Shown here one piece after another: positions 20,976 to 31,185 of a stretch of DNA of 64,000 nt (position 1 is the stretch's first letter; every line of letters starts with the position of its first letter). This stretch comes from Leishmania donovani (taxonomy: Eukaryota; Euglenozoa; Kinetoplastea; Trypanosomatida; Trypanosomatidae), in the NCBI RefSeq assembly GCF_000227135.1, contig NC_018243.1, positions 634,407 through 698,406 of the forward strand, written 5' to 3'. Both the position numbers and the translations under genes were made by a program. A model generated the notes under the pieces. The model worked only from the letters and a program-made list of their open reading frames with translations. It had not been told where the DNA came from and ran no database searches.

Positions 20976-22188
20976 ACGCGTAGGCGTGCGTGCCGTGAGT
21001 CGGTGTGCCGGTGCACGTGCCAAGGCCGTGCTTCAGCGCCGTGGGCCATGCGGCACGGTTGGCCACCCTCTTCTCGTTCCTCTCTCTGCTCTCTGCTCTC
21101 TGCTCTTACTGGAACCCAGCTGGAAATGCTGTGTTGCGTGGGCGGCAGGACAAGGTACCGTAGTGCGACGCAGCCCCCCTTCCCAGGCACCTCTCCCCTC
21201 CTCCTTGGCCCTTGCTGTCGGTCTGTCTGCGTTGTTGTGTCGCTCCCTCCTCAAACCCCGGAGATTCTCTCTGTTCCTCTTCCACTGTAAGCGTGTCTCT
21301 CTGTCTCTCCGGCCTGACGCCCTCCCACGCCGGAGGCGCGGGTGGCAGAGAAGCGACACCCAACTCGGGGTACTTCTTTGGAGATGCACGCGTCCTTGCC
21401 ATCAGGCGTACTCTTCCCGCTTGCATCCTCCAGGTGTGCCGTCGGACGATGGCGGCGAAATCGTCGTGGACGAACAAGACGCGGGCGATAGGAGCAGCCG
21501 CGAAGGAGTGGGGAATGAGACTCGTGGTGACGATGCGCTCATTGCATCTCCCTCCCCTTCTATCGTTTCCTCTCTCGCCGTCCCTCTGCTCCGTCGCTGC
21601 AAAAGGAACCAAGGAGAGAGATACGCATCGAGCGGCCTTCACGTGGGCCGTCTTGCATCACCTGCCACTCGCGCGCGACATGATCGTTCAAGAACGCCTC
21701 TCTGCCTTCACCTCTCTCTCGCCACCTCCGGGTTTCACTACCCCGTTCTTCGCTGCCGCCACTGACGCCCACAAGAAGGCGAAGCGGCGCGCTCTCCAAC
21801 ACCGTGCAAGGCGCCCACAGCGTGCCGCGGGTCCCGAAGTCGATGTTAGGGTGCTGCAGGCCATCTTCTTTTTTCCTCACTACGACTCTTGCCGTCATGG
21901 CGGCTGCGGCACATACTCTTCTCTCTCATTTTTGCCCCTCTGCACACACGCGCACATACATACACACACGCACGCACGCTTGCAGGCCTTCGTTGCTTCT
22001 CGCAGTCTCCTTGCAAATCCTTCCTCTGCCACGGCACCCGCCCAGCACACACGGCACACGCGTGCACCCACGCACAAGGCCACGCCGTGTTCGGCGTAGC
22101 CACGATCCAGCCGTGTCGCCCACCCCTCACGCCCTCTCTCTCACAGGCGCACAATAGCGTGTTTTGCTTTCATTGGATTGCAACAGCC
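20976..22188 (+). other. Intergenic region SMP gene to kinesin
   Basis: About 1.2 kb. It holds a CA-rich simple repeat near 21952-21980 and several pyrimidine tracts. The frame of the kinesin stays open back to 21889, but that extension is Thr/His/Pro/Leu-rich translated UTR. Confidence 0.6.
22115..22146 (+). promoter_or_regulatory. Probable trans-splice acceptor of the kinesin gene
   Basis: CT-rich stretch ending in CTCTCTCTCACAG, AG at 22145-22146, 42 bases before the ATG at 22189. It supports that ATG over upstream in-frame Met codons. Confidence 0.5.
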
Positions 22189-25100
22189 ATGACAGACGGC
22201 GGCGATTATGAGACGGCGCGAGTGATGGTCTCAGTGCGCGTGCGACCGAAGCTTGCACATCCGCTGACCCCCCTCCAGCAGAGTGAGCGCTACGAGAAGG
22301 TCGTTTGCATCCCCTCCTCTGACAAGTCGCTGCGACTCGCCGACTGTCGTGCGAAGAAAGGCACTCGCGACCTCCACTTCGCCTACGACCACGTATTCGA
22401 CATGGACGCGACGCAGGAGGACGTGTACGAGGCCGCCGTGCTCGACTGCGTGGACAGTGTCCTGGCCGGCACGAACGCTTCCATTCTCACATATGGGCAG
22501 ACCGGCAGCGGAAAGACGTTCACGGTGCTGGGAAAGACGGCCGTCGTGCACGACAGTGGGAAGGACTTGCACGCCGTTGGCTCCGACACGGGCTTGCTCT
22601 TACGCTCTATTCAAGACATGCTGATCTTCGCTGAGCGCATGCGCGCCAAGTGTGAGCGCCACGTTGTGCTCGGCATGACCGCCCTTGAAATCTACATGGA
22701 CGAGATCCGTGACTTGTTGCGCGAGGGAGTGGCTGGCCGGCCGCTGCAGCCCATCATGACGCGTGGCGTTCTGCATCTGCCGCACCTCACGCATGTGCCG
22801 CTGCGCACGCTACAGGACGCGTTCCACGTGTACGAGAGAGCAGCGGCGCGCCGAGTGCAGAGGGTGACTTCTGCGAACGACACTTCCTCTCGCTCGCACG
22901 CTTTCTTCACGATCGAGGTGTTTCAGGCCCCCATTACGCCCGACCACCCATCTCCGCCCACCCTGGCTGAGTGCTGCGCGCTGCGGGAGGCACGATGTGC
23001 CGCATCGATTGCAGCGGAGCAGAAGCAGAGAGGGCCTCAGCTACTGCGCAGTGAGTGTTTTGAGGGTGCCGCGAACGCGCTGCTTGGCACACGCTCCGCA
23101 CCTGTCATGTACAGCACACTGACGGTGGCGGACCTTGCAGGCAGTGAGAAGGCGAAGCACGCTGAGGTGCGCGGAACAGGTTTCGACGAACTGCGACACA
23201 TCAACGCTTCCCTCACCGCACTCGGCAACGTTGTTCACCACCTCTACCACGGTACGCCGCACATTCCATACCGTGACAGCAAGCTCACAATGATGCTGCG
23301 CGACACGTTTGCGGCTCCCCGTGCGCAGGTGGCACTCTTCGTGAATGTGAGCCCGACAGCTGTGACGTGTGAGGAGACGCTCTCGTCACTCTACTTTGCT
23401 GACAAGATAAAGAGCATGAGGGTGCTTGGCACCGGCGCCGAGTCGCCACAGCATGCCGCACTCCAGTCAGCGTACTTGGAGTCCATTTACGTCCACGACG
23501 CTCTCCTCGCTGAGGCACGCATCGTTCAGGTTCAACAAGAGCACGCGACGGGGCTTCTGCAGCTCGCGGCGGCGTCAACGCCGCGACACCCTCTGTTCCA
23601 GCTACCTTTTCACACGCCCCTGGCCAACGGCACGGACAAGACAACCCGAATGCAAGTTTTGTGCACGCGCCTAAGGGAACGGCTGGCGCATGAAGAGAGC
23701 CCCGAGGCTCGCATGCGCAACTTCCTCGAGACGCGACGGAGAGAGCTCTTGAGGGACATGCTGAGGCAGTATAGTCGACGCCGCGCTGAGGTGCAAACGC
23801 AAATCACCACCGCTGATGAGGCGGGCCTCGATCTACGCGCCCAACTGTCTCGTGATGAGTCTGCCATGCGCCAGCTTCTCAGCAAGGTGGAGGAGGCTGC
23901 TGCGGCCGTCACGGCAACACGGCAGGAGCTGATAAAAGTCAAAAATATGCGATTAGGGGAGCTGCAGCGCTTGCGCGACTTCGAGGAGGCGCCGAACGAG
24001 GGTGAAGGGGGCATCGTAGACGCGCACGCAGCCCATGCCGACGATGAGGCGAGTCTGGCCGCCTTTGAGCAAGAAAGGGCTACATACAAGAAGGCGCTGG
24101 AGCTGGCGCAGCTTCTTCTCACGCTCGTGGGACTCATGGCTCCTGGATCTACTCCTTCACCATCTGCGCACACAGACGGTGAGCCGGCTGCTGGTCATGG
24201 TCGACGGAACACCACCTCCCGCAGTTGCAGAGACGCCACATCCACCACGGCGTCTTCCACCCCTTCCAAGCCTGCTTCTACCGAGGCGTGGCTGCGAGGC
24301 GCTGTACTGGCGATGGCAGGCAACGCTGTTGTGCAGTCTTCAAGGAAACACCCGAGGCAGCAACGGCAGCAGGAGAAACTCCAGCCGATTTCTCTACCGC
24401 AGCCGTTTCGCATCGTCAGCAACTTCACCAACGTCAGTGGAGATCCACAGCCTCTTCCCAAGTACTGGAGCGTGTGTCACAGGTGCGAGGAGACGGGGAA
24501 GGTAGAGGCGGATGCCAACGCCGGCGCTGTTGCCCCCGATGCGATTGGGAAGGGCACCAGCCGCAGGCCCCGCCACCTCTCTTCCTTCGACGACCCTGCG
24601 CTTCTGACACGGGTGACCGCTTACATGGACATGGGCGCCTCTCTCACGAAGCTCGACCGCTATGGTCGCCCACACGCGCGTTGGTTTTACCTCTCACAGA
24701 GAAACAACCGTCTGCTGTTGTGTTGGGATGAGTCGCATCGTGGGCCGGGGCTAATGGGCGGTGGCCGTGTGTACTTGGATGAGGTGGTGAAGATCACGTT
24801 GGGGCGCTCCTCGCCTGCCTTTCGTAAGTACTCCACCCACGAGCGCAAGAGCGAAGTTGGTGACTTCTGTACTTCCTTCACTCTCGCCTATCGAACCCGC
24901 GCACGTAGGCGGCACTTGAAGTTTGTTGATGTCATGTGCCGTGATCGGGTAGAGGTGGAGACGTGGGTTGTTGGCCTCGCTCAATTGGCCGGCGTCTTCC
25001 CGTGCTTCGAAGGCGCGCGCCAACCCATCGGGCCGGAGGATGGATACGAGGAAGAGGCAGCGGTCACGGGCAGCGCCGCCGCCGCCAACGCCGATGCCGC

Positions 25101-25437
25101 GGCAGCCAAAGAGGCGCAGAAGGAGCTCTCTGCCGTCGAGACGGTGCTGTGCCGTAGCTGGCACATTCCTGCTCAAACGATGCTGCACACTCGGCGAGAG
25201 ATCGAGACACGTCGACAGCGCCACCAGTCTGGCCGGCTGCGCCTGAGCCCTGGTGAGCTGCGCGAACGGACGGGGCTCGACATCTTCAGAGCCAGTGCGT
25301 TGTGGCTGCACTTCAACCGGGAAGGCAGTGTGGTAAATCCGTTCAAGGAGCTGCACTGCTACGTATCTGATCGGGTTCCGTCGTCGGTGCCGGCTTCTGG
25401 ATCGCTTCCTCGAGCGATGCCCGGCTGCATTGCCTGA
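22189..25437 (+). CDS. Kinesin with C-terminal PH-like domain
   Basis: 1082 residues. An N-terminal motor (about 10-420) has all nucleotide elements: VRVRPK, P-loop GQTGSGKT (103-110), switch I NDTSSRSH (from 230), switch II DLAGSE (315-320), then HINASLTALGNV and HIPYRDSKLTMMLRD. A roughly 60-residue insertion (PDHPSPPTLAECC and onward) lies between switch I and switch II. A coiled coil follows (about 480-640), then a Ser/Thr-rich linker. Residues of about 805-935 resemble a phospholipase C-type PH domain: YMDMGASLTK, RPHARWFYLSQRNNRLLLCWD, a strand with LDEVVKITLGR, and a closing helix with W (VETWVVGLAQLAG). The motor moves along microtubules by ATP hydrolysis. The PH-like tail could bind a phosphoinositide or protein cargo, which is inference. 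The subfamily was not assigned. Confidence 0.93.
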   Translation: MTDGGDYETARVMVSVRVRPKLAHPLTPLQQSERYEKVVCIPSSDKSLRLADCRAKKGTRDLHFAYDHVFDMDATQEDVYEAAVLDCVDSVLAGTNASILTYGQTGSGKTFTVLGKTAVVHDSGKDLHAVGSDTGLLLRSIQDMLIFAERMRAKCERHVVLGMTALEIYMDEIRDLLREGVAGRPLQPIMTRGVLHLPHLTHVPLRTLQDAFHVYERAAARRVQRVTSANDTSSRSHAFFTIEVFQAPITPDHPSPPTLAECCALREARCAASIAAEQKQRGPQLLRSECFEGAANALLGTRSAPVMYSTLTVADLAGSEKAKHAEVRGTGFDELRHINASLTALGNVVHHLYHGTPHIPYRDSKLTMMLRDTFAAPRAQVALFVNVSPTAVTCEETLSSLYFADKIKSMRVLGTGAESPQHAALQSAYLESIYVHDALLAEARIVQVQQEHATGLLQLAAASTPRHPLFQLPFHTPLANGTDKTTRMQVLCTRLRERLAHEESPEARMRNFLETRRRELLRDMLRQYSRRRAEVQTQITTADEAGLDLRAQLSRDESAMRQLLSKVEEAAAAVTATRQELIKVKNMRLGELQRLRDFEEAPNEGEGGIVDAHAAHADDEASLAAFEQERATYKKALELAQLLLTLVGLMAPGSTPSPSAHTDGEPAAGHGRRNTTSRSCRDATSTTASSTPSKPASTEAWLRGAVLAMAGNAVVQSSRKHPRQQRQQEKLQPISLPQPFRIVSNFTNVSGDPQPLPKYWSVCHRCEETGKVEADANAGAVAPDAIGKGTSRRPRHLSSFDDPALLTRVTAYMDMGASLTKLDRYGRPHARWFYLSQRNNRLLLCWDESHRGPGLMGGGRVYLDEVVKITLGRSSPAFRKYSTHERKSEVGDFCTSFTLAYRTRARRRHLKFVDVMCRDRVEVETWVVGLAQLAGVFPCFEGARQPIGPEDGYEEEAAVTGSAAAANADAAAAKEAQKELSAVETVLCRSWHIPAQTMLHTRREIETRRQRHQSGRLRLSPGELRERTGLDIFRASALWLHFNREGSVVNPFKELHCYVSDRVPSSVPASGSLPRAMPGCIA

Positions 25438-27356
25438 CAGCTGTCAGCGCCGCCCGAAAAGGTTCTGTGCGAGCACTGCGTCGACAGTTGAGGAGTGAGG
25501 ATGGGACGAGGAGCGGCATCCATGTTGTCCTTCTCAGCCCGTCGTTGGCATCTCAGAGCGAAACCTCTGCTTGTACCTCAGCAAGCCTTCCTTCCACCCG
25601 ACGTATTGCTTTCCCGCGTAGATGGCAACGGACAGCGGTGGGGGGAGGTTGGTGGTGGAGGAGCGTTTGAGTGTACCGTGATTGGACGCGATGCCCACGT
25701 GTGCGTGTACATACATGTGTCTGTGTGTGTGTGCACGTGGTGGTGCTGTGCGCGTGTCGTCCTCATTTCTCCCGCCTTTTTGTTTTCACCTTTGCTAGAT
25801 GCATAAAAGCCCCCGCTTGGCATCAGGGTGGTGCCGCCTTGTGTGTGTGTGTCCCGTTTATCATGTCCCATTAGAAACTGTTGCGGCACATCCACCCCCA
25901 CTTACACGGCTTCGTGTATATGTGTGCTGTGCATAGAGTAGAATGAGCTCTCCCTGTTGATGGAAGTGCTCCGTGCCTCGATACATGCCTCAGAGTGTGC
26001 GCGTAGGTGTGCGTATCGATGAGCCTGTTGGTTGTTTTGACTTTTGTTTGTGTGCTACCACGGAGGAGGGGGAGGGGGTTTCTCTGTCGTGCACGGCACG
26101 CACCACCGCACCCCGCTGTCTCGCAGTGGCCCTCTTCTGCTCTTCTGCTCTTCTGCGATGGGCGCGTTTATGCGCCGCAGGGGTGCTGCCACGCCGCAGG
26201 GGACCGAGAGCGGCGCCATCGACACAGGAAACCCCCGAAGTCAGAGCCTAAGGCGCAATGGCGTTGGTGGTGAAGACAAGAGGATGCCTTTGTGTTGTGA
26301 CGTTGTTTTGCTGTGTGTTCTTTTCCCACCCCAGCAGCTGAAACTGGTTGTCACTTCCCTCTTCCCCGCCTTTTCTTCTGCGTTCGATCTGAAATGCTGA
26401 GGCTGCCGCGCAGAGCAGTAGCAGCGATGCTGTTCTCACTTCCCGCGACGGGCACGCACGCGCGTTCATGGACCCTTGTAGCAGAGGGTCTGTCCTCATC
26501 GTCTCAGTATCCTTATCTTGTGTTTCCACTATTTAGACCTTGGCGTTGAGGTCGCTTCTCACGTTTGGGTCTCCCTTCATATATGTTGTGTTTCAGGTGA
26601 GGGGAGTGCCACCTCCCCCCTTCTCCACCCCCTCACACTCTCTTGTCCTTTCACGGTGCCAAGCGCCGCGGGCGACATGAAGGCGCCGCATCTTTTCTGC
26701 CCTTGCGCTCTTTCTCACCTTGTTTTTCCACCACTTAGTGACAAGAGAGGCACAGCAAGCAATCTTGAAAAGGCTGATGCGCGCGTTCAAGCCTTTCCGC
26801 GCTTGCGAGCTCAACGACACAGAACAGACACGTTCTCACGCTTTTGCGAGGTACCCGCTCTGCCGCTGCCGCACCTCAACAACTCCCACAGACTCCTTTG
26901 GAACTGACCCTCGTCTCCTTGCTTGACTCGGAGATAAGTTCGAGGGGGGTACCGGGACCACTGAACCCTCGCCCTCCTCCTCCGTTTCAGAGCAGAGAGC
27001 CTTTGCTCGCTCGAGCCCTTTTCTTTCAACTCGACTCGCAACGCACGCCCACCCTTCTCCCTCTTCACTTCTCTTTGCGCTGCACGCATGCGCGGCTGCG
27101 TCGAGCGTCAAGTGCTCACGAGCCGCGGCACGCCACGCATAGGGCCACGCCGTTGCATCCACGATAAGCTCACTTGCGTGTGCACGCCCCTGCGTGCACA
27201 CCGAGGGCGAGTGCGGAACCCTATCGGCCTGCCCCTTTCTCCCCTGGTTCACCTGCAGCGGTGCACGAAACAAAACGAGCACGAGACACCACGCACAGCT
27301 GCAACCACCCATCCACTACACACACACACACACATTTCTCTTCCAATATATATATT
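25438..27356 (+). other. Intergenic region kinesin to U1-70K
   Basis: About 1.9 kb without a recognised gene. TG-rich repeats lie near 25708-25740, and pyrimidine tracts suitable for splicing near 26600-26720 and 27000-27075. Small open frames here have no recognisable protein character. Confidence 0.6.
27318..27334. repeat. AC dinucleotide microsatellite
   Basis: A run of AC/CA units followed by TTTCTCTTCCAATATATATATT, just before the U1-70K start codon. It probably lies in the 5' UTR. Confidence 0.8.
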
Positions 27357-28205
27357 ATGGAGTGTGATGAAGAAGCGTCGCGACTGCAGCGCAAAAGGGT
27401 GGCGGCGCATCAGCGGCAGGAGATGCATGCCGCGTGGAAGCGCACTTTCTTTCAGGCGAGGCCGCCGCCGCCTTCGATTGGTCGACTGCACCGACGCCAG
27501 CAGGGAATCACCAAAGGCCACTCGTGCTACAATGCCTTCAATACCGCACTGGCGCTGGCGAAGCAGGCGGATGAGGACGAGCCCACTCCTGATGCCAAGG
27601 TAGAAGCCCCGCTGCCATCTTCGCCAACACTCACGACAAGTGCAACAGCGACTGCGGCTGGCACATTGTCGAAGCAGGAGGCGTGGGCGGCCCAGCTGCA
27701 GGGCGAGAATGAGCGGCGCAACCCTTTCACGGACCTCAACGTCCGCTCAGACCCCTTGCGCACTGTTGTCATGGCCAACTTGCATCCCGAGACGGTCGAG
27801 GAGGACTTGCGTCACTTTTCGGATCAGTTCGGCCGCGTGCTGAGCGTGCGCATTGTGCGCCACTACAAGACCGGCAAGAGTCGTCGTTACGCCTTTGTGG
27901 AGTTCAACCTCGTCGGGGAGGCCCGCAAAGCCGTCCAGTTTCACCGCAAGAAGCGACTGAAGGGCTACTCGATCATCATCGACTGGGAGAAGGGCCGCAC
28001 TGAGCCGGGCTTTCTGCCGAAGCGACTTTTGGCCGCCTCATCCTTTTGGACCCCCCCTGCGAATGAGGCGGGCTCTGCGACCTCAACCGAGATAGAACAG
28101 GCGAAAAATGTGGATACTGCGGCGCTGGGCACCGAGGGCGTCAAGGTGGCGCCCTCGATGCCAGAGAATGATGATGACTTCCTCAACGCCATTTTGAACA
28201 GCTGA
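27357..28205 (+). CDS. U1-70K: U1 small nuclear ribonucleoprotein 70 kDa homologue (U1-70K)
   Basis: 282 residues from the ATG after the TA repeat; 61 upstream in-frame codons are translated UTR. One RRM (about 131-210) has RNP2 VVMANL and RNP1 RRYAFVEF. It is flanked by features typical of U1-70K: a preceding DP (SDPLRTVV), IVRHYKTGKSRRYAF, and the closing IIIDWEKGRTEPGFLPKRL, where the DWE+GRT and P+RL signatures are diagnostic. U1-70K binds stem-loop I of U1 snRNA in the nucleus. Trypanosomatids use U1 only for a few cis-spliced introns, so the protein is small and lacks the long Arg/Ser tail of animal versions; here the tail is acidic (PENDDDFLNAILNS). The size is close to that recalled for the trypanosome protein. 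The N-terminus is basic. Confidence 0.88.
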   Translation: MECDEEASRLQRKRVAAHQRQEMHAAWKRTFFQARPPPPSIGRLHRRQQGITKGHSCYNAFNTALALAKQADEDEPTPDAKVEAPLPSSPTLTTSATATAAGTLSKQEAWAAQLQGENERRNPFTDLNVRSDPLRTVVMANLHPETVEEDLRHFSDQFGRVLSVRIVRHYKTGKSRRYAFVEFNLVGEARKAVQFHRKKRLKGYSIIIDWEKGRTEPGFLPKRLLAASSFWTPPANEAGSATSTEIEQAKNVDTAALGTEGVKVAPSMPENDDDFLNAILNS

Positions 28206-29277
28206 GCAATGCAGCCCCACTTGCGGAGACTTTGGAGAGGTGGGAACCAAGCACGCAGTGCCGCGTGCGAGTGTGCGGGGGTGCTTCATGGGCCCTCTTC
28301 TCCACTCGTCGAGCTGCGTCTTGACGTGGTTGTTCTTGTGTTCGCGGTTTCTCTATCTCCATGTGCTCCCCATCTAAGCACACTAAACCACCTTGTAAAG
28401 GTGAGAAGGGAAGCGACGCTTCGAACCACCCAGGGCTGCCCATTTTCATGGAGGCTGGCGCACGGGTGACTACACAGCGTCTGGCAAGGGGCTCGAGGGA
28501 GGGAGAGTGTGGATACGTCGCCTCTAAGCGCGTTTTCCAGAGATGTGGTGTGGCTGTATCTCTCGTACGGTAGCCGCTCTTCTTCCGTTTATCGTCGTGC
28601 ATCTGTGCCGGTGCCTGCGAGGGCGGGTGGAGGGGAGAGAAGGGCACTGTCGCCGTCTGACCCTCCTCTCTCTTGTACCGCTGCTCATGCGGAAGCCTTC
28701 ACCCTGCTCGAGCCAGCGATTATTCTAGTAAGGATCGCCCGCATGAGCGCACAGAGGCCTACGCAGCCCACTGTCGCATGCACACGCGCGCCCCCTTTAG
28801 CTTTCCTTCTTCACCTCTGCCATTCACCGCCTGCCTCTCTCTCTCCTGCGTTGCACGCACGTGCGTTCTCTTTGATTTTGCCGCCGCTTCGGGTGCTGCA
28901 TTGATTCTCTTGGTGATCGGCCTTGCTCGTGCCCCCTACCCCTCTTCCACTTTCGTGACACAGTTACACGTCTCTACCGCTGCGATACGCTAGGGTTATC
29001 CGGCTTCTTTACCGAACAACTCTCATTCCTACTCGCTCGCCACGCCCCTCTCCCCTTCCCCTCCCCGCCGGCGCACTCACCCAAGCGTGCGTACAACACC
29101 CCTCGGCCGTGGGCGCACACAAAACATTTGCACTGCATCTTCTCTCAAGCACCTCCCCTGCCACCACCACCACCACCACAAAAGCTTGAGCACCACCCTC
29201 GAGGCTCTCACCATCTGCACCGGAGCATCAAGCCCGATCTCCCGTTCCTATCCAGACACACGCATACACGTACAGCC
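28206..29277 (+). other. Intergenic region U1-70K to EIF4G3
   Basis: About 1.07 kb. It contains pyrimidine-rich stretches (for example 29040-29066) and a CCA trinucleotide repeat near 29159-29179. A long frame upstream of the EIF4G3 start is His/Pro/Ser-rich UTR translation. No gene was recognised. Confidence 0.6.
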
Positions 29278-31185
29278 ATGCAGTTCACCGTGGAGCAGAT
29301 TCGCAGTGTGCGAAACAACTACCTTGAGCCGCCGTATCCGGGCTTTTCTCTGGATGAAGTGGTACGACGCCGCCGCCTGACGCAGACGAAGCTGGTGCGC
29401 GGTGAGAATGCCTGGGTTGCGAAGGGCACCGCTCAGACGACGGAGGAGTGGGTGCAGCGACTGCTGCATGGCACACTGAACAAGCTGACAGAGGAGAACA
29501 AGGACATCATGATTGATAAGCTACTCACCAAAGAGCTCTTTGCCACGGAGGATATTATGAACATGGTCGTCAACATCATCTTCAAGAAGGCGCTGGACGA
29601 GCCAGAGAACAGCAAGCTGTACGCCGGCGTGTGCCACAGCCTTGCCTTATACGAGGCGAACGTTTTGCGCGATGGCCACAAGGGCGAGCGACCACAGTCG
29701 CAGCTGCGCGACGCCATTATCAGCACTGTGCAGCACGAGTTCCGAACGCTCTCCAAGGAGCTGTCGAAGATGGAGGACAAGTCAGAGGAGGAGCTCGAGT
29801 ACGAGCGGTCCAACGTGATGCGGCGCAAACGGTCGAACATGCGCTTTATCGGTGAGCTGTACCTTTGCACGGCCCTGACGCACTCGACCATGTTCACCGT
29901 CATGGATCTGACGATGCGCTGCAGCGACAAGACGGGCTTTCCCAGCAGCGAGAACATCGAACTGCTCGCCGCGCTCCTCAACACAATCGGCGATCGACTA
30001 GATCAGAACCACAAGAAGACGCTAGACCGCTACTTCACCTCCCTCGAGAACTTCAATAAGAAGCCCGACTGCCCGTACCCGCCGCGCATTCGCTTCAAGA
30101 TTATGGACCTGCTGGACCTGCGCAAGCGCGGTTGGGGCTCAAAGCCGAAGCCCGTCAAGGCAGCCCTGCCGCCAAGCCACGGCAAGGATAAAAAGTGCGC
30201 CACGGCCCCGCCCCCGAAGAAGGGCGGCCGTGACCAGGGCAGCGCCGCCGCTGCGTCGAAGAGCTGGCGCGACGCCGCCACGATGAAGACAGGTACTGCG
30301 GCAGCACCGGCATCTTCCACCGGTAAGGGGCTGAACGGGCGCGGCACGTCGAGTGCCTCGCCGGCAGCCAACACAACAGCGTTGTCCACCTCAGCGGCGG
30401 TCACGGTCACTGCCACTGCACCTGCCGGTGCCTCGTTCCGCGACGAAGCGTCGCCGCAGGTGCCGCTCGTGAAGTTCGAGCTGCGTGTGGCGTCGATGTT
30501 CCAGGAGTGGGTGGCAGACCGCACGAACGACGTCATCCTCCACTGGGTAGATCAGTTCAACACATGCGACCGCTTTTTTGAGTCGGAGAGCGAACTTTGC
30601 GTGGCAGTAGCGCAGGAGGTGATCCACTCGGCTTGCACGACCACCCGCAAGGACGCCCAGCGCGAGGCTTTCAGCTTCCTTGTCGTCGGGCTGTACATGA
30701 TCGACACGGAGGTGTTCGACGGCTTTGCCAGCGCTCTCGCCTCTGCCATCGAGGACGGCCTTTTGGAAGATGTCCCAAAGTTTGGGGAGCGCTTCATGAG
30801 TATGCTGCGCCTCACCTCCACTGAGCAGGAGACGCGCGCCGATGTGTACTTCGATGCGGCGAACGTGCTGCGACTGACATACAATCGGCTGGAGAGCCCC
30901 GACGACTCCGCCGTGGATACGCTGATGTCCTTCTGGGATCGCGTGCCGCTGCCGTCCACCGACGAGGAGAACATGATTCGCATGGACCTCGATGTTGTGT
31001 ACAGCCTCTGCAACCCCGAGGGGGCGCAGGACGGGCTGGAGAAGCTGCTCAGTCGCATTATCCACTCGATGCTGCAGATGCAGCTGATGGACGCGGAGGT
31101 GCTGGACGAGTTCCTCTGCTTGGATGTGCAGGAGGGGGTTTGTGCCAAGGTCATTGCCGACTACAAGGAGCGTTTCCCCAAGTAA
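29278..31185 (+). CDS. EIF4G3: Translation initiation factor EIF4G3 (MIF4G protein)
   Basis: 635 residues from the ATG in 'ACAGCCATGCAGTTC', the length recalled for Leishmania EIF4G3. The N-terminus contains YPGFSLDE at residues 20-27, the known site for binding the cap-binding partner EIF4E4. The MIF4G domain follows (about 50-290): VQRLLHGTLNKLTEEN, DIMNMVVNIIFKKALDEP, NMRFIGELYLCTALT and PPRIRFKIMDLLDLRKRGW. The MIF4G domain docks the helicase eIF4A, so the protein scaffolds the eIF4F-like complex thought to be the main cap-dependent one in these parasites. A low-complexity Ala/Ser/Thr/Lys linker (about 295-390) leads to a second helical region (about 395-635). The start is fixed by the EIF4E-binding motif and by the UTR character of upstream codons. 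Confidence 0.94.
   Translation: MQFTVEQIRSVRNNYLEPPYPGFSLDEVVRRRRLTQTKLVRGENAWVAKGTAQTTEEWVQRLLHGTLNKLTEENKDIMIDKLLTKELFATEDIMNMVVNIIFKKALDEPENSKLYAGVCHSLALYEANVLRDGHKGERPQSQLRDAIISTVQHEFRTLSKELSKMEDKSEEELEYERSNVMRRKRSNMRFIGELYLCTALTHSTMFTVMDLTMRCSDKTGFPSSENIELLAALLNTIGDRLDQNHKKTLDRYFTSLENFNKKPDCPYPPRIRFKIMDLLDLRKRGWGSKPKPVKAALPPSHGKDKKCATAPPPKKGGRDQGSAAAASKSWRDAATMKTGTAAAPASSTGKGLNGRGTSSASPAANTTALSTSAAVTVTATAPAGASFRDEASPQVPLVKFELRVASMFQEWVADRTNDVILHWVDQFNTCDRFFESESELCVAVAQEVIHSACTTTRKDAQREAFSFLVVGLYMIDTEVFDGFASALASAIEDGLLEDVPKFGERFMSMLRLTSTEQETRADVYFDAANVLRLTYNRLESPDDSAVDTLMSFWDRVPLPSTDEENMIRMDLDVVYSLCNPEGAQDGLEKLLSRIIHSMLQMQLMDAEVLDEFLCLDVQEGVCAKVIADYKERFPK

Noticed and set aside
21212..22099. 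295-codon frame between the SMP and kinesin genes
   Set aside because: Low-complexity Ser/Leu/Pro/Arg/His text typical of UTR; no domain or conserved pattern.
21889..22188. 100-codon N-terminal extension of the kinesin
   Set aside because: It is Thr/His/Ala-rich translation of CA repeats and CT tracts, and a splice acceptor lies at 22145-22146 downstream of it.
24880..24900. Possible tRNA B-box-like word (TATCGAACCCGCG)
   Set aside because: It lies inside the kinesin coding region and has no matching A box or cloverleaf partner; no tRNA was found anywhere in the window.
28985..29000. Isolated CTAGGGTTATCC motif
   Set aside because: A single partial telomere-like hexamer in a UTR; expected by chance in 64 kb.
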